DNA of 64,000 nucleotides from Platanthera guangdongensis (taxonomy: Eukaryota > Streptophyta > Magnoliopsida > Asparagales > Orchidaceae): the NCBI GenBank assembly GCA_039583875.1, contig CM077150.1, positions 49,180,261-49,244,260 of the forward strand. Reading direction: 5' to 3'. Below are positions 43,748-55,015 of this stretch, one piece after another. The notes beneath the pieces were generated by a model. The model was not told the DNA's origin and did no database searches. It saw nothing but the letters and a program-made list of their open reading frames with translations. Position numbers and translations under genes: made by a program. The stretch's first letter is position 1, and each line of letters opens with the position of its first letter.

Positions 43748-44336
43748 AGGAGCTTTCCTCCCTGGGCACCACCCGGCCTGGAACATGGCTCGAGTGGCGC
43801 CGGCGGCGCTCCGACCGCCGGGAGTGCCATGCAACACGTCTAGATTGGGGAAGGGGAGGGAGAGAGGTTCCACCTGGGTATGGTGGGATCGGTAGGGGTC
43901 GGCCTGGTCGTCCATGCCAAGGTGATGGTGGTGGAGGGAGGAGGGGCTCGGCTTGCATTTTCCGGCCACCTGGGCTCTAGTGGAGTTCGAGCAGGGGGGA
44001 AAGGCTTGCTTAGAGGGCTTGAGGGGGAAAGAGGGGTGGTGGCCTTTTATAGGCTTTGAGAGGGGGCTCTCCTCCACTAGCCAAGGTGGGATTAACCCCT
44101 CCTTATGGATGGATTAATCCCCACCCTCCAGCTGTCCAAGGATAGTTGGAGGCCCCATCGTTTTCCCCCAAGTGGGAAAAATGTCGAAGCCCTTATGGTC
44201 TTGGGCTTCTAATAAGGGAGAGGGCTGGGGGGGGGAGAGAGGAGAGGAGGGGTAGTCGTGGGCCTCCACTTATCCTAAAGTGGAGCTTACTGGTTGGGGG
44301 GCCCAAAGGAGAGTGAGGGGGCAAGGAATATCCAAC
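43748..44336 (-). repeat. 3' LTR of E, fragment 3, with promoter
   Basis: Between C and D. On the minus strand it contains GCCTATAAAAGGCC, a strong TATA box (44043..44053), followed by a C/T-rich leader (CTCAAGCCCTCTAAGCAAGC). The sequence then continues across C into fragment 2. Short ORFs around 43700..44077 have no recognisable domain. Confidence 0.65.
44043..44053 (-). promoter_or_regulatory. TATA box of E 3' LTR
   Basis: CCTATAAAAGG on the minus strand, correctly oriented for element E. Confidence 0.6.
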
Positions 44337-44341
44337 CATGG

Positions 44342-46165
44342 TGAAAGAATTAGTGTCTAACCACCTAGTGGGGGGGGGGGGTGAATGGTGTACTTTTTCT
44401 TTTGCTTTTAAGGCAGAAACTCTGTTCAGTTAATTAACCAGAAATTACAAATTATACTATTATACAGCATAGCAATCACAGAAATAATTCAACACAGAGT
44501 GCACACAGATATTTATAGTGGTTCCCTAAGGTCTGGGTACATCCACTTTCTCCCTTCGTATATCTAGCAGTGTACTAGATTCGGCCTAACTTCTGCACTT
44601 CTCCTCAGATCCTCAGATCTTACAGTAGCTCAGAACCCAAACCAGGTTCCTACAACTCAGAGTGTCCCCACTCCTACAACTCAGCCAAACTGCCCTACCT
44701 CAGCCTTCAATAAGGCCTACACTCAGAGAACACAGTCTCCTACAACTCAGGAACAAAGCCCTACCTCAGTCTTCAACAAAACCTACACTCAGAGATCTAA
44801 ATCTCTTACACTCAGCCTTTATAAAATAGGCTTACAGCTCAGATCTATAATAGATCTTACAGAAATTTGATTAAACAAAGTTTATGACCACCACCCTGAA
44901 AGAGAGAGAATGGATGGATGGCTTCTTGATGAGTTCTTGGAAGAACTTGATGGCAGAGCACAACCTCTCTTAGCTTTCTTCAAAGCTTCTTGAATTTGAA
45001 CTCAGTAGGGTTGAACTCTTGAGAAGATGATCTTCAATCAGCTTCTAACTTGAGATTCAGATCTCAATCTGAATCTTTCTTTGCAGCCTGGTTCAGCAAC
45101 TGCTCTTCTTAGAAGGAGCTCTCTCTCTCCAACTAATTAGATCTTCTATCGAAGGTCTTTTTATTTTTGTGTTGATCGATATCTATGTAGAACTTCAATT
45201 GATTAATTCGTTATATCTCTATCTGAATCTTCATTTTCTGTTGAAGGAGAAAGCCTTTATAAAGTCTTCCTCCATGGTAACCGGCTGATCCGGTTTCTAA
45301 CAAACTCCTGACAGCTCTGATAGTAGTAGTTGACTGGTTGGAAATGGCAGCTGTCAAGGCATCCAGTCACTTCTTAAAAATACTGTTTTTGTCTGAAAGT
45401 GTCGAGACTGATCTTCATTAAGTGTCGACACAAATAGACCAAGTGTCGACACAAGTGGACTAAGTGTCGACACATGCCTTGGTGGTGTCGACACAACACC
45501 TTTGTTGTTGTTAATACTTCTCGACACAGCCTTCTATAGAATGTGTCGACACTGATTCTGTGTGTCAACACAAGCCTTCTTTTCTTTAGCCTTTGTTGAA
45601 ACTTGCTGTGTGTCGACACATCTCCTTTGTGTCGACACAAGTACTTCTTTACTTTAACTTTGTTGAAGCTTGCTGTGTGTCGACACATGTTCTGTGTGTC
45701 GACACAATTGATGTTGATAAATACTTCTGTGTGTCGACACAGCCTCTATGTATCGACACATTTGATGTCGACAATACTTCTATGTGTGTCGACACTTTCT
45801 CTGAGTGTTGACACAGTTGATGTCGACAATGCTTCACTGTGTGTCGACTGAGCTTCACTGTGTGTGGACATATTCCTTCTGGTGTCGACACAGTTGATTC
45901 TGGTATCGACACAGCCTTTTCAAGTGTCGACACAATTAACTCCAAGTGTCGACACAGCTTTTCTCTAGTGTCGACACTGGCCTTCATAAGTGTCGACACA
46001 GCTTCTCTAGGTGTCGATACATGGACTTAGAATTTTTCCTGCATTCCTTCATTTACATAACCTGCACATATAAACTCAAAAACACATCAAATACACCTTG
46101 ATGCATATCATTGAGTAGGGTGAGGCTTCTTCAAATCTGGTACACATTTTCCAATATACCCAACA
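44342..46165 (-). repeat. 3' LTR of element D
   Basis: Copy of 55016..56835. Array at 45395..46025, TATA box CTTTATAAAGG near 45255..45263. The G-run before TGAATGG is 12 long here but only GGGG-TGG in the 5' copy, showing hypervariability of this tract. Confidence 0.95.
45395..46025. repeat. GTGTCGACAC palindrome array, 3' LTR of D
   Basis: About sixteen exact copies of the perfect palindrome GTGTCGACAC and about ten one-mismatch variants, usually inside TGTGTCGACACA, with spacing 15 to 50 bp. Spacers share words such as TTGATG, GCTTC and TTCT. The array ends before the TATA box. Confidence 0.95.
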
Positions 46166-46179
46166 ATCTCCCCCTATTT
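46166..46179 (-). other. Polypurine tract of element D
   Basis: AAATAGGGGGAGAT on the minus strand directly upstream of the 3' LTR. Confidence 0.85.
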
Positions 46180-46430
46180 GGAGAAGTCATAACCCTTAGT
46201 CAATGATATACATCATTCATAACAAATACACATTATGATGTATAACAACAATATATGACAGGATAACTACTGAAACAAAACATATAAAATATTTCATCAC
46301 AAAATTATAATGCTAACATAATGAGCATTCATAAGAGATTTGTTTCAGCTACCAAAAATTTCTTTAATCAAAAGTTTACATGGAATTTAACACAAATGAT
46401 TACAAAGTTGTGAACTTAAGAAAATCTAAA

Positions 46431-49172
46431 CTAAGGCTGCTCTGGCTCCTTGATGACAATGCCCTTGCCTGATTGAATCTTGGCTTGAACTGGAGCATCT
46501 GTATCATCTGCAGGCTTCTTTCCCTTTAGATCTTTCTTCTTAAGTTCTTCAGCCCTTATCTTTTGTCTTTCAAAATAATGATAAGGCTTTGGGAAATATT
46601 TGCTAGGCTCTTGTGCATTAGGTGGTAGCTTCCCAATTTTGGCCTTCCTTCTATACTGTACAATAGCCTCTTTCCTGGCTTCATGCTTTCTCCACTCTTG
46701 TTTAGAGTACCATTTGCCCCTGTCTACAGTATTGTCCTTTACTGCTTTCCAAGCAGTCAGTATAATATTTCTAGAAGTAGGGCTCTACTGTTCAAAATCA
46801 GGCCTTAACTCTGCCTGTTCTCTGAATCTCTTCTTAGATAATAGAGCTTCTTGCTCCTTCAAAAATGCTTCTGACACATGCTTGTCTACTTTCTCTATGA
46901 TCACATTTTGAGCACCTTCAGGAGGGCTGTACATAGATTGTACTTCATGATGTATCATCTCAAAATCTGCTGGAGGGTAGATTACTTGAGCAACTTCAGC
47001 TTTCTCACCTCCAAAATCGGTAGGATGCACTCCAGATTCAACCTCATTGTCATCATCACAAAGGGTTGGATATCCAAGTGTGGCTTTGATGTTATTGGAA
47101 ATCTATTTAGCATGGTCAGATCCAGTTTTGACTAGTACTCTCTCCACCTTTATGACTTCTTTGGCAACATGATCTCTAAGATCATCCTTCTGAAATCTGA
47201 CTTGTTCATCCATAAAATTGACTCCATCTTTATAGAATGCCTTTAATTTCAGGAGCTATCCAGAAATAGTCTTTTGAGAGTCCTGAATAGCTATTTTGAC
47301 AGCAGCTATTCCTTCCTGTAGTTGCTTATCAAATTCTGCCTTGGCCTTAGTCATTGCATCAGTCTGTGCAGTAGCAATATTCTTCATCTCTGTGACAAGT
47401 ACATTATGAGATTCAGTCAGATTATCATTCATCCTAATCTGATTTTCTAGTACATAACCTTGTTTGACAGCCATATCATCCACTTGAGTCTTTATCTTTT
47501 CCTGATGAGTAGCTAGGTAAACCATAATATTTCCACCCTTGTGGAAACAATCAGTCATTTCTTTCTTATGCTGATTCACTTCAAATCTTATAGATTTTAT
47601 ATCCTGAGCCAGATCAAATTGAAGTGACTTATGGCCTTCATCCATATATTTTTCTAGAGCCTTCCTTTGCTCATCCATTTTGATCTACAAAGCCACCAAC
47701 AATGAGCTGTAATCAGTTGTTGGGGCAGGCTGTGGAGAAACTGTTTGTAGTGCCTTCTTGTAACTTTGACTCCTTCTCTTGAAGACCATGAGCTTCCTTT
47801 TCTTAGCTCTAGAAGCTTCTTCATCCTCAGATTCTGAGGTACTAGCTATATCAACTCTATCCTTTGGACTTGTAGGCAATTCCTTCTCAGCCCTTGGAAG
47901 CTCCCCCTGAGTCCTTTGTTCTTCCTCAGTCATTGTATTCTCCCCCTTAAAATGAGCTTGCTTCTTATCTAGGTTAACTTGCTCTCCTTCAAAAACAGTG
48001 TTCTCCCCCTCAAAACCAGCATGCTCCCCCTCAATATTAGCCTGCACTAAATCAGGAAACAGCTCTTCTAGAGTAAATTCTTGTTGAGAAGGGACAAGAG
48101 AGTTTCTTATCTCAGGAACATCAGCAACAGCAGATGTATCCTCCATTACAACATCTGGAGCTTGACTGTTTAACTAAGTTGTCTGGTCAATATCAATCAA
48201 AGATGCAGTTAAGAGTTCATCTTCAGTATTGAAATTTGTTTGATTCACTTCATGTATTACCTCAAGTATAGTTTGAGTTGCCATTTCACTGTCTAGTTGA
48301 GTTGGCACTTCCTCATATTGAGGCTCCCCCTGGAGTGGATCCTGATGGATGGGGCTAGCAGATGGTTGCTCCCCCTGCACTTGTGCTCCATCTGCAGGGT
48401 CTTGTGCAGAAATCTCTTGGTATGTAGATTTCTCAGGAACCTCATGCCTTTCCTCATTAGGCATGTCCTTAGTTAGGACCCTATCCCATCTTAAGATAAT
48501 CCTAATGTCCATCCTCCTCATGTGATTGATTTTAGAACCAGTTGCTTGTTCTATTACTTCTGGAATAGTTCCAGCTAAGTACAGGCTCATAAGTTTACCT
48601 AGATTGGGCTTCTTAATGCTTTCAGTAATCTTCTCAAAAATAATTGCTGACCAATTAGTTTTTAGTTTAAAGATGATCCTTGTCATTAAGCTGAACATGT
48701 GAGTTGATATCTTATCATGCCCACCTGGCTTACACAGAATCACCTTTCCTATCACTTTAGACAAGAACTTTCCTTGCATATTCATGCCTTTCCTGTTAAA
48801 GACTGAGCCAATCTTCATGGTGGAATTTAATCCACACCATTGAAGGGCTTCCCTGAGCTTAGATGCTGGTACATCTTCTTCCTCTGAAGTTCTTGGTAGA
48901 TGTAGAACTTTTCTTAGACTTTTCTGGGTGATTTTCACCTTGACTCCATGGACTGTGGATCTAATTTTTAGTCCAGTATGATCTAGGGTTGCAGTACTAA
49001 AGAATTTGAGTACTTCCTTCTTCCAAATCTTAGTTGGCTCAGAAACTAGATACTCTAACCCATTCTCAGCAATTAGGGTTACAACAGCTTGAATTTCAGA
49101 TTCTGCATCGTCAAAGGCATGACGTACTAGCTCATATCCTTCATTGACGTTCTCTTCAAGCTTTGGCGCCAT
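46431..49172 (-). pseudogene. third ORF of element D (SIRE extra ORF), five stops
   Basis: A 914-codon frame from ATG 49172 to TAG 46431, interrupted by stops at 48174, 47685, 47256, 47103 and 46785 but never frameshifted. The N-terminal 230 residues form a globular region (WKKEVLKFFSTATLDHTG, TQKSLRKVLHLPRTSEEE, VIGKVILCKPGGHDKIS) similar to the third ORF of A. Then a low-complexity Gln/Pro/Glu region, and a Glu/Lys/Gln-rich helical part (about 47256..47678) likely to form a coiled coil. The end is Lys-rich (RAEELKKKDLKGKK). I see no signal peptide or transmembrane segment. The absence of frameshifts over 2.7 kb contrasts with gag-pol. Role unknown. Confidence 0.82.
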
Positions 49173-49723
49173 TAGGGTTGAAGAAATCTTGAATTTGGAT
49201 GAGAGAAGTTATCGGCACAAAGTCTTGGTCTCGCTACTATAGAAAGCGTGTCGACAAACAATGTTGAAGACCTATTTATACCTTTCTAAAAACAAAGGTG
49301 AAAAGGCGTGTCAAGATCCTCTTAATGTGTCGACACTGTTGAAAAGTGTCGACACAGACTACTTAAGTCTCGACAACAGTGTTGACTTATATGTGTCGAC
49401 ATCAATTATGATGTGTCGACACTTATACATCTGCGTTCAACGAATAGTCGATACTTCACTCGACGAAATTTGTATTGAACCAAAGTATCGACACAACTTC
49501 TAGATGTGTCGACGCCTATTTAGTCGACAAAACTTATGTGTCAACACTTATTCCCAGTGTCGACATAGCTATCCTGGATGTGTCGACACAACTTCCTGAA
49601 GTGTCGACACTACTTATCTAGATGTGTCGACATCATTTCCCTGGAATGTCGACACCATTTCTATGTGTCGACACAGACAACTTCTAGTGTCGACACTATT
49701 TTACTTAGACAAATTTTGTGAAA
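49173..49723. repeat. Spacer between pol and third ORF of D, with palindrome array
   Basis: Non-coding. From about 49315 to 49705 it holds about seven exact GTGTCGACAC and at least six variants (GTGTCGACAT, GTGTCGACGC, TATCGACAC). This is the same motif as the LTR array of D, found nowhere else inside the element, and it lies immediately upstream of the third ORF. It may act as a promoter for that ORF (inference). Confidence 0.88.
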
Positions 49724-50652
49724 CTAATCTATGTTCAACATGATTAATTCAATTTTAAATTTATTGAATTTAGTTTCATCCAAAGGCTTAGTAACCATGT
49801 CTGCAATTTGATAATTAGTTTTAACAAATTCTAGAGAGATGTCCTCTTTCTCTACATGTTCTCTAAGAAAATGGTATCTAATTTCTATGTGCTTAGTCCT
49901 ACTATGTGAAACAGGATTATTAGCTATAGAAATTGTACTTGTAGAATCACAAAACAAAGGTGTTCTACTTACTTGAATACCATAGTCTTCTAGCTGGTGT
50001 TGAATCCACAGTAGTTGTGCACAACAACTTCCTGCTGCCACATACTCAGACTCAGCTGTGGAGATTGCCACACTGGTCAGCTTCTTACTGCTCTAAGACA
50101 CTAGTCTTCCATCTAGAAATTGACAGGTGCCTGTAGTACTTTTTCTATCTTCCTTGCAACCTGCAAAATCTGCATATGAACAGCCTATCTGTAGAAAATC
50201 TCCATTCCGAGGGTACCAATGGCCTAGATTAGGTGTGCCCTTAAGATATCTCAAAATTCTTTTTACTGCAGTCAGATGAGATTCTTTAGGGCATGTTTGG
50301 TACCTAGCATAGACACATGTAACATACATGATATCTGGTCTACTAGCAGTCAGATATAGAAGGGAGCCAACTATACCTCTATACAAAGTTTCATCTACAG
50401 GTTTCCCTGCATCATCTTTGCTAAGAGATACACTTGTCCCCATAGGATTTCTCATGGTAGTGGATGATTACATACCATACTTCTTTATTAACTCCAGGGT
50501 GAACTTAGACTGGCATATGGACAAGCCATCATCAGTATGTCTTACTTGGAGACCCAAGAAGAACTTAAGTTCCCCCATACTGCTCATTTCAAATTTTCCT
50601 TGCATAAGTTTTGCAAACTTCCTGCAAAGATCACTTTTAGTAGAACCAAATA
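49724..50652 (-). pseudogene. pol: RT end and RNase H of element D
   Basis: Continues with YVDDIIFG and MSSMGELKFFLGLQV, a TAA near 50470, then [34 protein letters not shown] and GCKEDRKSTTGTCQFLDGR. A TAG at 50093 follows GRLVS, the same site as the stop in element A. RNase H: STAESEYVAAGSCCAQLLW, LFCDSTSTISIANNPV and SRTKHIEIRYHFLREHV. Ends at 49724. Confidence 0.92.
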
Positions 50653-52023
50653 TTATGTCATCAACATATATTTGGCTAGTATTATTTTTCCTTTACATTC
50701 CCTAAGGAATAGAGTCTTGTCTATTTTCCCCCATGAGAATTTGTTCTCAATGAGGAAACTAGACAGGGTTTCATACCAAGCCCTTGGGGCTTGTTTAAAC
50801 CCATACAATGCTTTCCTAAGTTTATAAACATCATCAGGTTTGAGAGAATCAACAAAACCTGAGGGCTGCTCTACATAGATTTCTTCTTTCAGATTTCCAT
50901 TGAGGAACGCTGATTTTACATCTATTTGAAATACCTTGAAGCCTTGATATGTTGCATAAGCAAGGAACATCCTGATTGCTTCCAGTCTTGCTACAGGGGC
51001 AAAGGTTTGATCAAAGTCAATACCTTCTTCCTGCCTATACCCTTTTGCAACAAGTCTTGCTTTATTCTTCACAATGATCCCATTCTCATCCAATTTGTTC
51101 CTAAAGATCCACTTTGTTCCAATGATGTTGTGATCTATTGGTTTAGGAACTAACTTCCAGACCTTGCATCTTCTGAACTGATTCAGCTCCTCTTGCATGG
51201 CATCAATCCGGTCTAGAACTGCTTCTTCAAATTTCTTGGGTTCTACTTGTGACAGGAAGCTGGAGTAGAGAACTGTGCTCAGATTCCTACTTCTTGTTTG
51301 CACTCCTTGTCTTTGATCACCAATTATCTGATTTGCTGGATGATTCTTTAAGTGTATATTAGTTGGAGGTAGTCTATCTTCAGGTTGAACACCTCCAGCC
51401 TCTTCATTAAGCTGCACCTCTTGGTTTTCTTCAGCATCTTGAGAGTCTTGTACTCCCCCTAGACAATAGTCACCATTTTCCACATCCTGATTTGCAGTAG
51501 AATGTTCTGTAATGTAAAGCTTGTCCATCCTCTCAGTTACACCTGTATAACTGCAAACACTACTTGGCAATTCACTGTTAATAAGTCTTGTTTCATCAAA
51601 GAATACATGTACAGACTCTTCTACAACTTGAGTAACCAAGTTGTAGACCCTATAAGCCTTAATATTGTTGTTGTACCCAACAAATATCCCATCTTGGGAT
51701 TTGGCAGCAAACTTGGTTAGATAAGACTTGTCATTGTTAAGTATATAACACTTGCAACCAAAGATCCTAAAATAGGATAGGTTTGGTTTTCTGCCCTTCA
51801 GAATCTCATAGGGAGTCTTTTTGTGGGTCTTGGTGATAGTAGCTCTATTGATCACATGACATGCAGTGTTTACTGCCTCAGCCCAGAAATATTCTGGGAG
51901 AGAAGTGTCACTCAATAGAGTTCTACCAGCCTCTATCAATGTTCTATTCTTCCTTTCAGCAATACCATTTTGCTGAGGCGTTCTAGGTGAGAAAATTCTT
52001 GAAAAATCCCAAATTCTTAACAT
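50653..52023 (-). pseudogene. pol: integrase end and RT of element D
   Basis: 456 codons open. [19 protein letters not shown] carries the integrase catalytic Glu; [12 protein letters not shown] and IKAYRVYN follow. [51 protein letters not shown] and [13 protein letters not shown]. The frame is lost by a one-base indel near 50690, just before the catalytic YVDDIIFG, which is present in the next frame at about 50650..50672. Confidence 0.93.
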
Positions 52024-52886
52024 AGTCTTGTCATACTTTCAAGCTGAAATTCAGTGCCATGGTCACTTCTGATTTTGAACACTGCACTGTCCAACTCATT
52101 CTGAATTTGTTTAACAAAACTATATAAGACACTTGGGGTTTCAGATTTTTGTCTTAGAAAGAACACCCAGGAATATCTAGAATAGTCATCTACCACCATA
52201 AATATGTAGACCTTCCTACCTAGACTATGAACTGGCATAGGACCAAATAGATCCATATGCAAGAGGTATAGACACCTCACTGAATCCTTGTTTTCAAGGC
52301 TATGAAAGGTGAATTTGGTCTGCTTGCCTTTTTGACAAGCTGAGCATATCCCATCCTTTATACACTTAACTTGAGGACCATTCCTCACTAACTCTTTGCT
52401 AAAAAGTTGGCCAATAGTCTTATAGTTAAGATGGTCCAGCCTCTTGTGCCATTTAATACAATGAGAGGCTCTCTCATCAGCTATAAGATAAATAGGAGAA
52501 ACATTGTTCTCACACTCAAAATTAAGACAATAAACATTTTTGTTTCTATATCCTGTCAATATGACCTTTTGATCACTTGACCTTTTGATATGACATCCAT
52601 TCTTAATAAATGAAATGTCATATCCTAAATCACTCAACTGACTTATGCTTATAAGGTTGTGTTTCAAACCCTTCACATAGGCCACTTGAGAGATTGTAAT
52701 CTGATTATTAGAAATGTTACCAAAGCCTTTGATGATTCCTTTTTCTGAACCACCAAAGGTCACTTTAGGGCCATCCATAATAGGTGTGTAGTCCTTCAGC
52801 AACCCCCTTGTTCCAGTCATGTGCCTGGAACATCCACTGTCCAAGTACCATATTGGGGCATGGCAACTTGGACTCACCTGCAACAC
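52017..52886 (-). pseudogene. pol: protease and integrase N-part of element D
   Basis: 289 codons open. Protease site IWYLDSGCSRHMTG near residue 13 and VTFGGSEKGIIKGFGN. Integrase zinc domain WHKRLDHLN and GICSACQKGKQ. The core starts LLHMDLFGPMPVHSLG; catalytic Asp residues are in MVVDDYSRYSWVF and KIRSDHGTEF. A frameshift near 52020 moves the third catalytic residue into the next frame. Confidence 0.93.
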
Positions 52887-53640
52887 AGATTACTTAACCT
52901 TAGAACCCAAATAACATTTGGGTCTTGGTACAATTTAGTCTGAACTTTAACAAATCTACCTGTAGCTCTTCTAGTAGGCAGATTGCTACTCTCCTTGACA
53001 CTAGAATTGTGCCAACAATCTAAGGCAAAGTGGCCTACCTTGCCACAACACCAACACTCAAACTTGTTGTATCTTTGTTTAGGTACAACCCTAGCTGAAT
53101 TGTCTACAGCAGGCTTCTTGTTTTGTGCTGGGGCTTTGCCTTTAGATTTGGACCTAGCAGTCTATGCTGTTTTCTTAAACCCTAACCCAGCCTTACCCTT
53201 TTGAGGTACAAACTCATTAATCAAGGGTAAAACAGATTTAGGTTTAGAAAAACTAGCTACAATCTCTTTTTCTTTCTGAAGTCTAATCTCCAGATTCTTT
53301 ATTTGATCATTCTTAAATGTGATAGTACCCATCTGAATAACAGTAATGTTTTTTAGTCTGGCTATCTCATTCAACTTCTGATCCAGCAACTTTTCTGAAT
53401 CAGATGCAGCCATCTTAAGATCTGCAATTTCCTTAGCCAGATTTTTGACCGAGTTTTTGCTCTTCTTAAGTGTCTGCAATAAATCTCCATATTCATCTAT
53501 TAGCTGATGAATATCACCTTCAAACTCAGACTCATCTACATCACTTGAAACAGATGTTGCTGACTCTGAATCAGTACTGCGTCTGAATTTCTAGACAGAC
53601 ATTGTACCTTACTAGGACCAGGCTGATCCTGGCATTTGTC
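52887..53640 (-). pseudogene. gag C-terminal coiled coil and second zinc knuckle of D
   Basis: A frame at 53162..53479 gives a coiled coil (LAKEIADLKMAASDSEKLL, NDQIKNLEIRLQKEKEIV). After a stop, the following 270 bases encode a Lys/Pro-rich stretch and a second CCHC motif CWCCGKVGHFALDC at 53015..53056. Frames change between gag, this part and protease. Element A has a palindromic array in the place of the second knuckle. Confidence 0.75.
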
Positions 53641-54927
53641 TTATTCTGATACAACCATCAGTCCCTTGCACTGATGGTCTTCTTGTTCATAAATAGAGTT
53701 CAGCACCTGGATAAACTCTTCTTCTTCATCTGCTGCATATAGACCAATATAGGCCTCAGCTTCAGATTCTGACTCAGAAGTAGATTGGTCTGACAAGGTC
53801 TTTTCCTTCTTAGCAACAAAGGACTTTTCCTTCTTACTCTGGTGTTGACTCTTTTTCTTATCAGCAGTCTCTTTTCTTTTATCTGGACATTCAGCTACTA
53901 CATGTTCAGGTCTATTACAACAGTAGCAAACAATCTTTGATGTTAAAGACTTGCTTGGCTTAAATCTGCTCCTGTCTTTCCTGGATGACTTCCGCTTTTG
54001 ATAATAGTCATCTTTAGGCTTAAATGTGGAAGGCTTAGACTTCCACTGCTTCTTTTTCAGAAATCTCTGAAACTGCCTTGTGAAGGCAGCAAAATCTTCA
54101 TCTGAGTCACTGCTTTCTGAAGTTTGGTTGTCTGAATTCTCTGAAGCAATGTCAGCAACTATCCTAGGAGGTGATGGAGACATCCTCCTATTCTTCTTAG
54201 TGGCTTCAACCTTAAAGGCCACTGACTTTTCTCTATGCTCCCCTTTTGTACTCTTCTCTTCCTCTTTCCTTGCCATTAGCTGCATCTCATATGACAGCAG
54301 CTTTCCAAACAATTTTGGAGGAGAGATATCTGCTAGTTTGGCCACTTACCTAATGACACAAATCTTTGTGTCCCAATCCTTTATCAAGGATCTTAGGAAT
54401 TTATCATTCAATTCATAAGTACTGAAGATTCTCCCATAGTACATCAACTCATTCACTATTCTATAGAACTTTTTGTAGCACTCAGTTATGATGTCAGACT
54501 TTCCTTATCTGAAACTTTCATATTCCTGGTTTAGCATATATTTTCTATCTTGTCTTACTTCTTCAGAATCTTCCATGTAGACTATCAAAGTATCCCACAT
54601 TTCCTTTGAAGTCTTGCAGTGAATCAAATTTTGAAAGGTAGAATCATCTATGACACTTACTAGGATATTCTGGGCCCTCTTATCCATAGTTGCCAAGATG
54701 ATCTCATCCTTGGTCATCTCTGAATAATCCATGGGAATTCTTTGATTTGCATCCAGAATTGAAACCTTCATTGGAACATAAGAACCTTCCTTGACTGTAA
54801 TATAGATCCTTGGATCAGAAGCCTCCATAAACAGCCCGACCCTTTCTTTCCAGATGCCAAATATTTCCTTTCTTCATATGGGAAATTTCATAGAACCCAG
54901 CTCCTTATGATTTTCACCAGAACGCAT
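53641..54927 (-). pseudogene. gag: gag of element D, three stops in one frame
   Basis: One frame of 429 codons from ATG 54927 (MRSGENHKEL), interrupted at 54874 (TGA), 54505 and 54346 (TAA). Capsid part: EASDPRIYITVKEGSYVP, TSKEMWDTLIVY and VRQDRKYMLNQEYESF. After the third stop: PPKLFGKLLSYEMQLM, an acidic Ser/Asp stretch (SENSDNQTSESSDSDED) and a zinc knuckle CYCCNRPEHVVAEC near 53920, with Glu in place of the usual Gly before the His. Then a Lys-rich region and an acidic end. The SIRE gag is unusually long, as here. Confidence 0.88.
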
Positions 54928-55002
54928 TTTCTTGAATTCTTGAATCTGAATCTGCCTTTGGGATCTAACTCTGACTGTTAAGTCCTTCTTTGAGTAACCT
55001 CC

Positions 55003-55013
55003 CTCTGATACCA
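55003..55013 (-). other. Primer-binding site of element D
   Basis: TGGTATCAGAG on the minus strand, two bases inside the 5' LTR, an exact match to the tRNA-Met type site. Confidence 0.9.
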
Positions 55014-55015
55014 CT

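Noticed and set aside
43702..44077. ORFs between C and D
   Set aside because: Low-complexity Gly/Arg or Pro/Ser-rich frames on both strands in the promoter part of the E LTR.
45395..46025. CRISPR-like array of palindromic repeats
   Set aside because: Spacing is irregular, cores are only 10 bp, there are no cas genes, and both copies lie inside plant LTRs.
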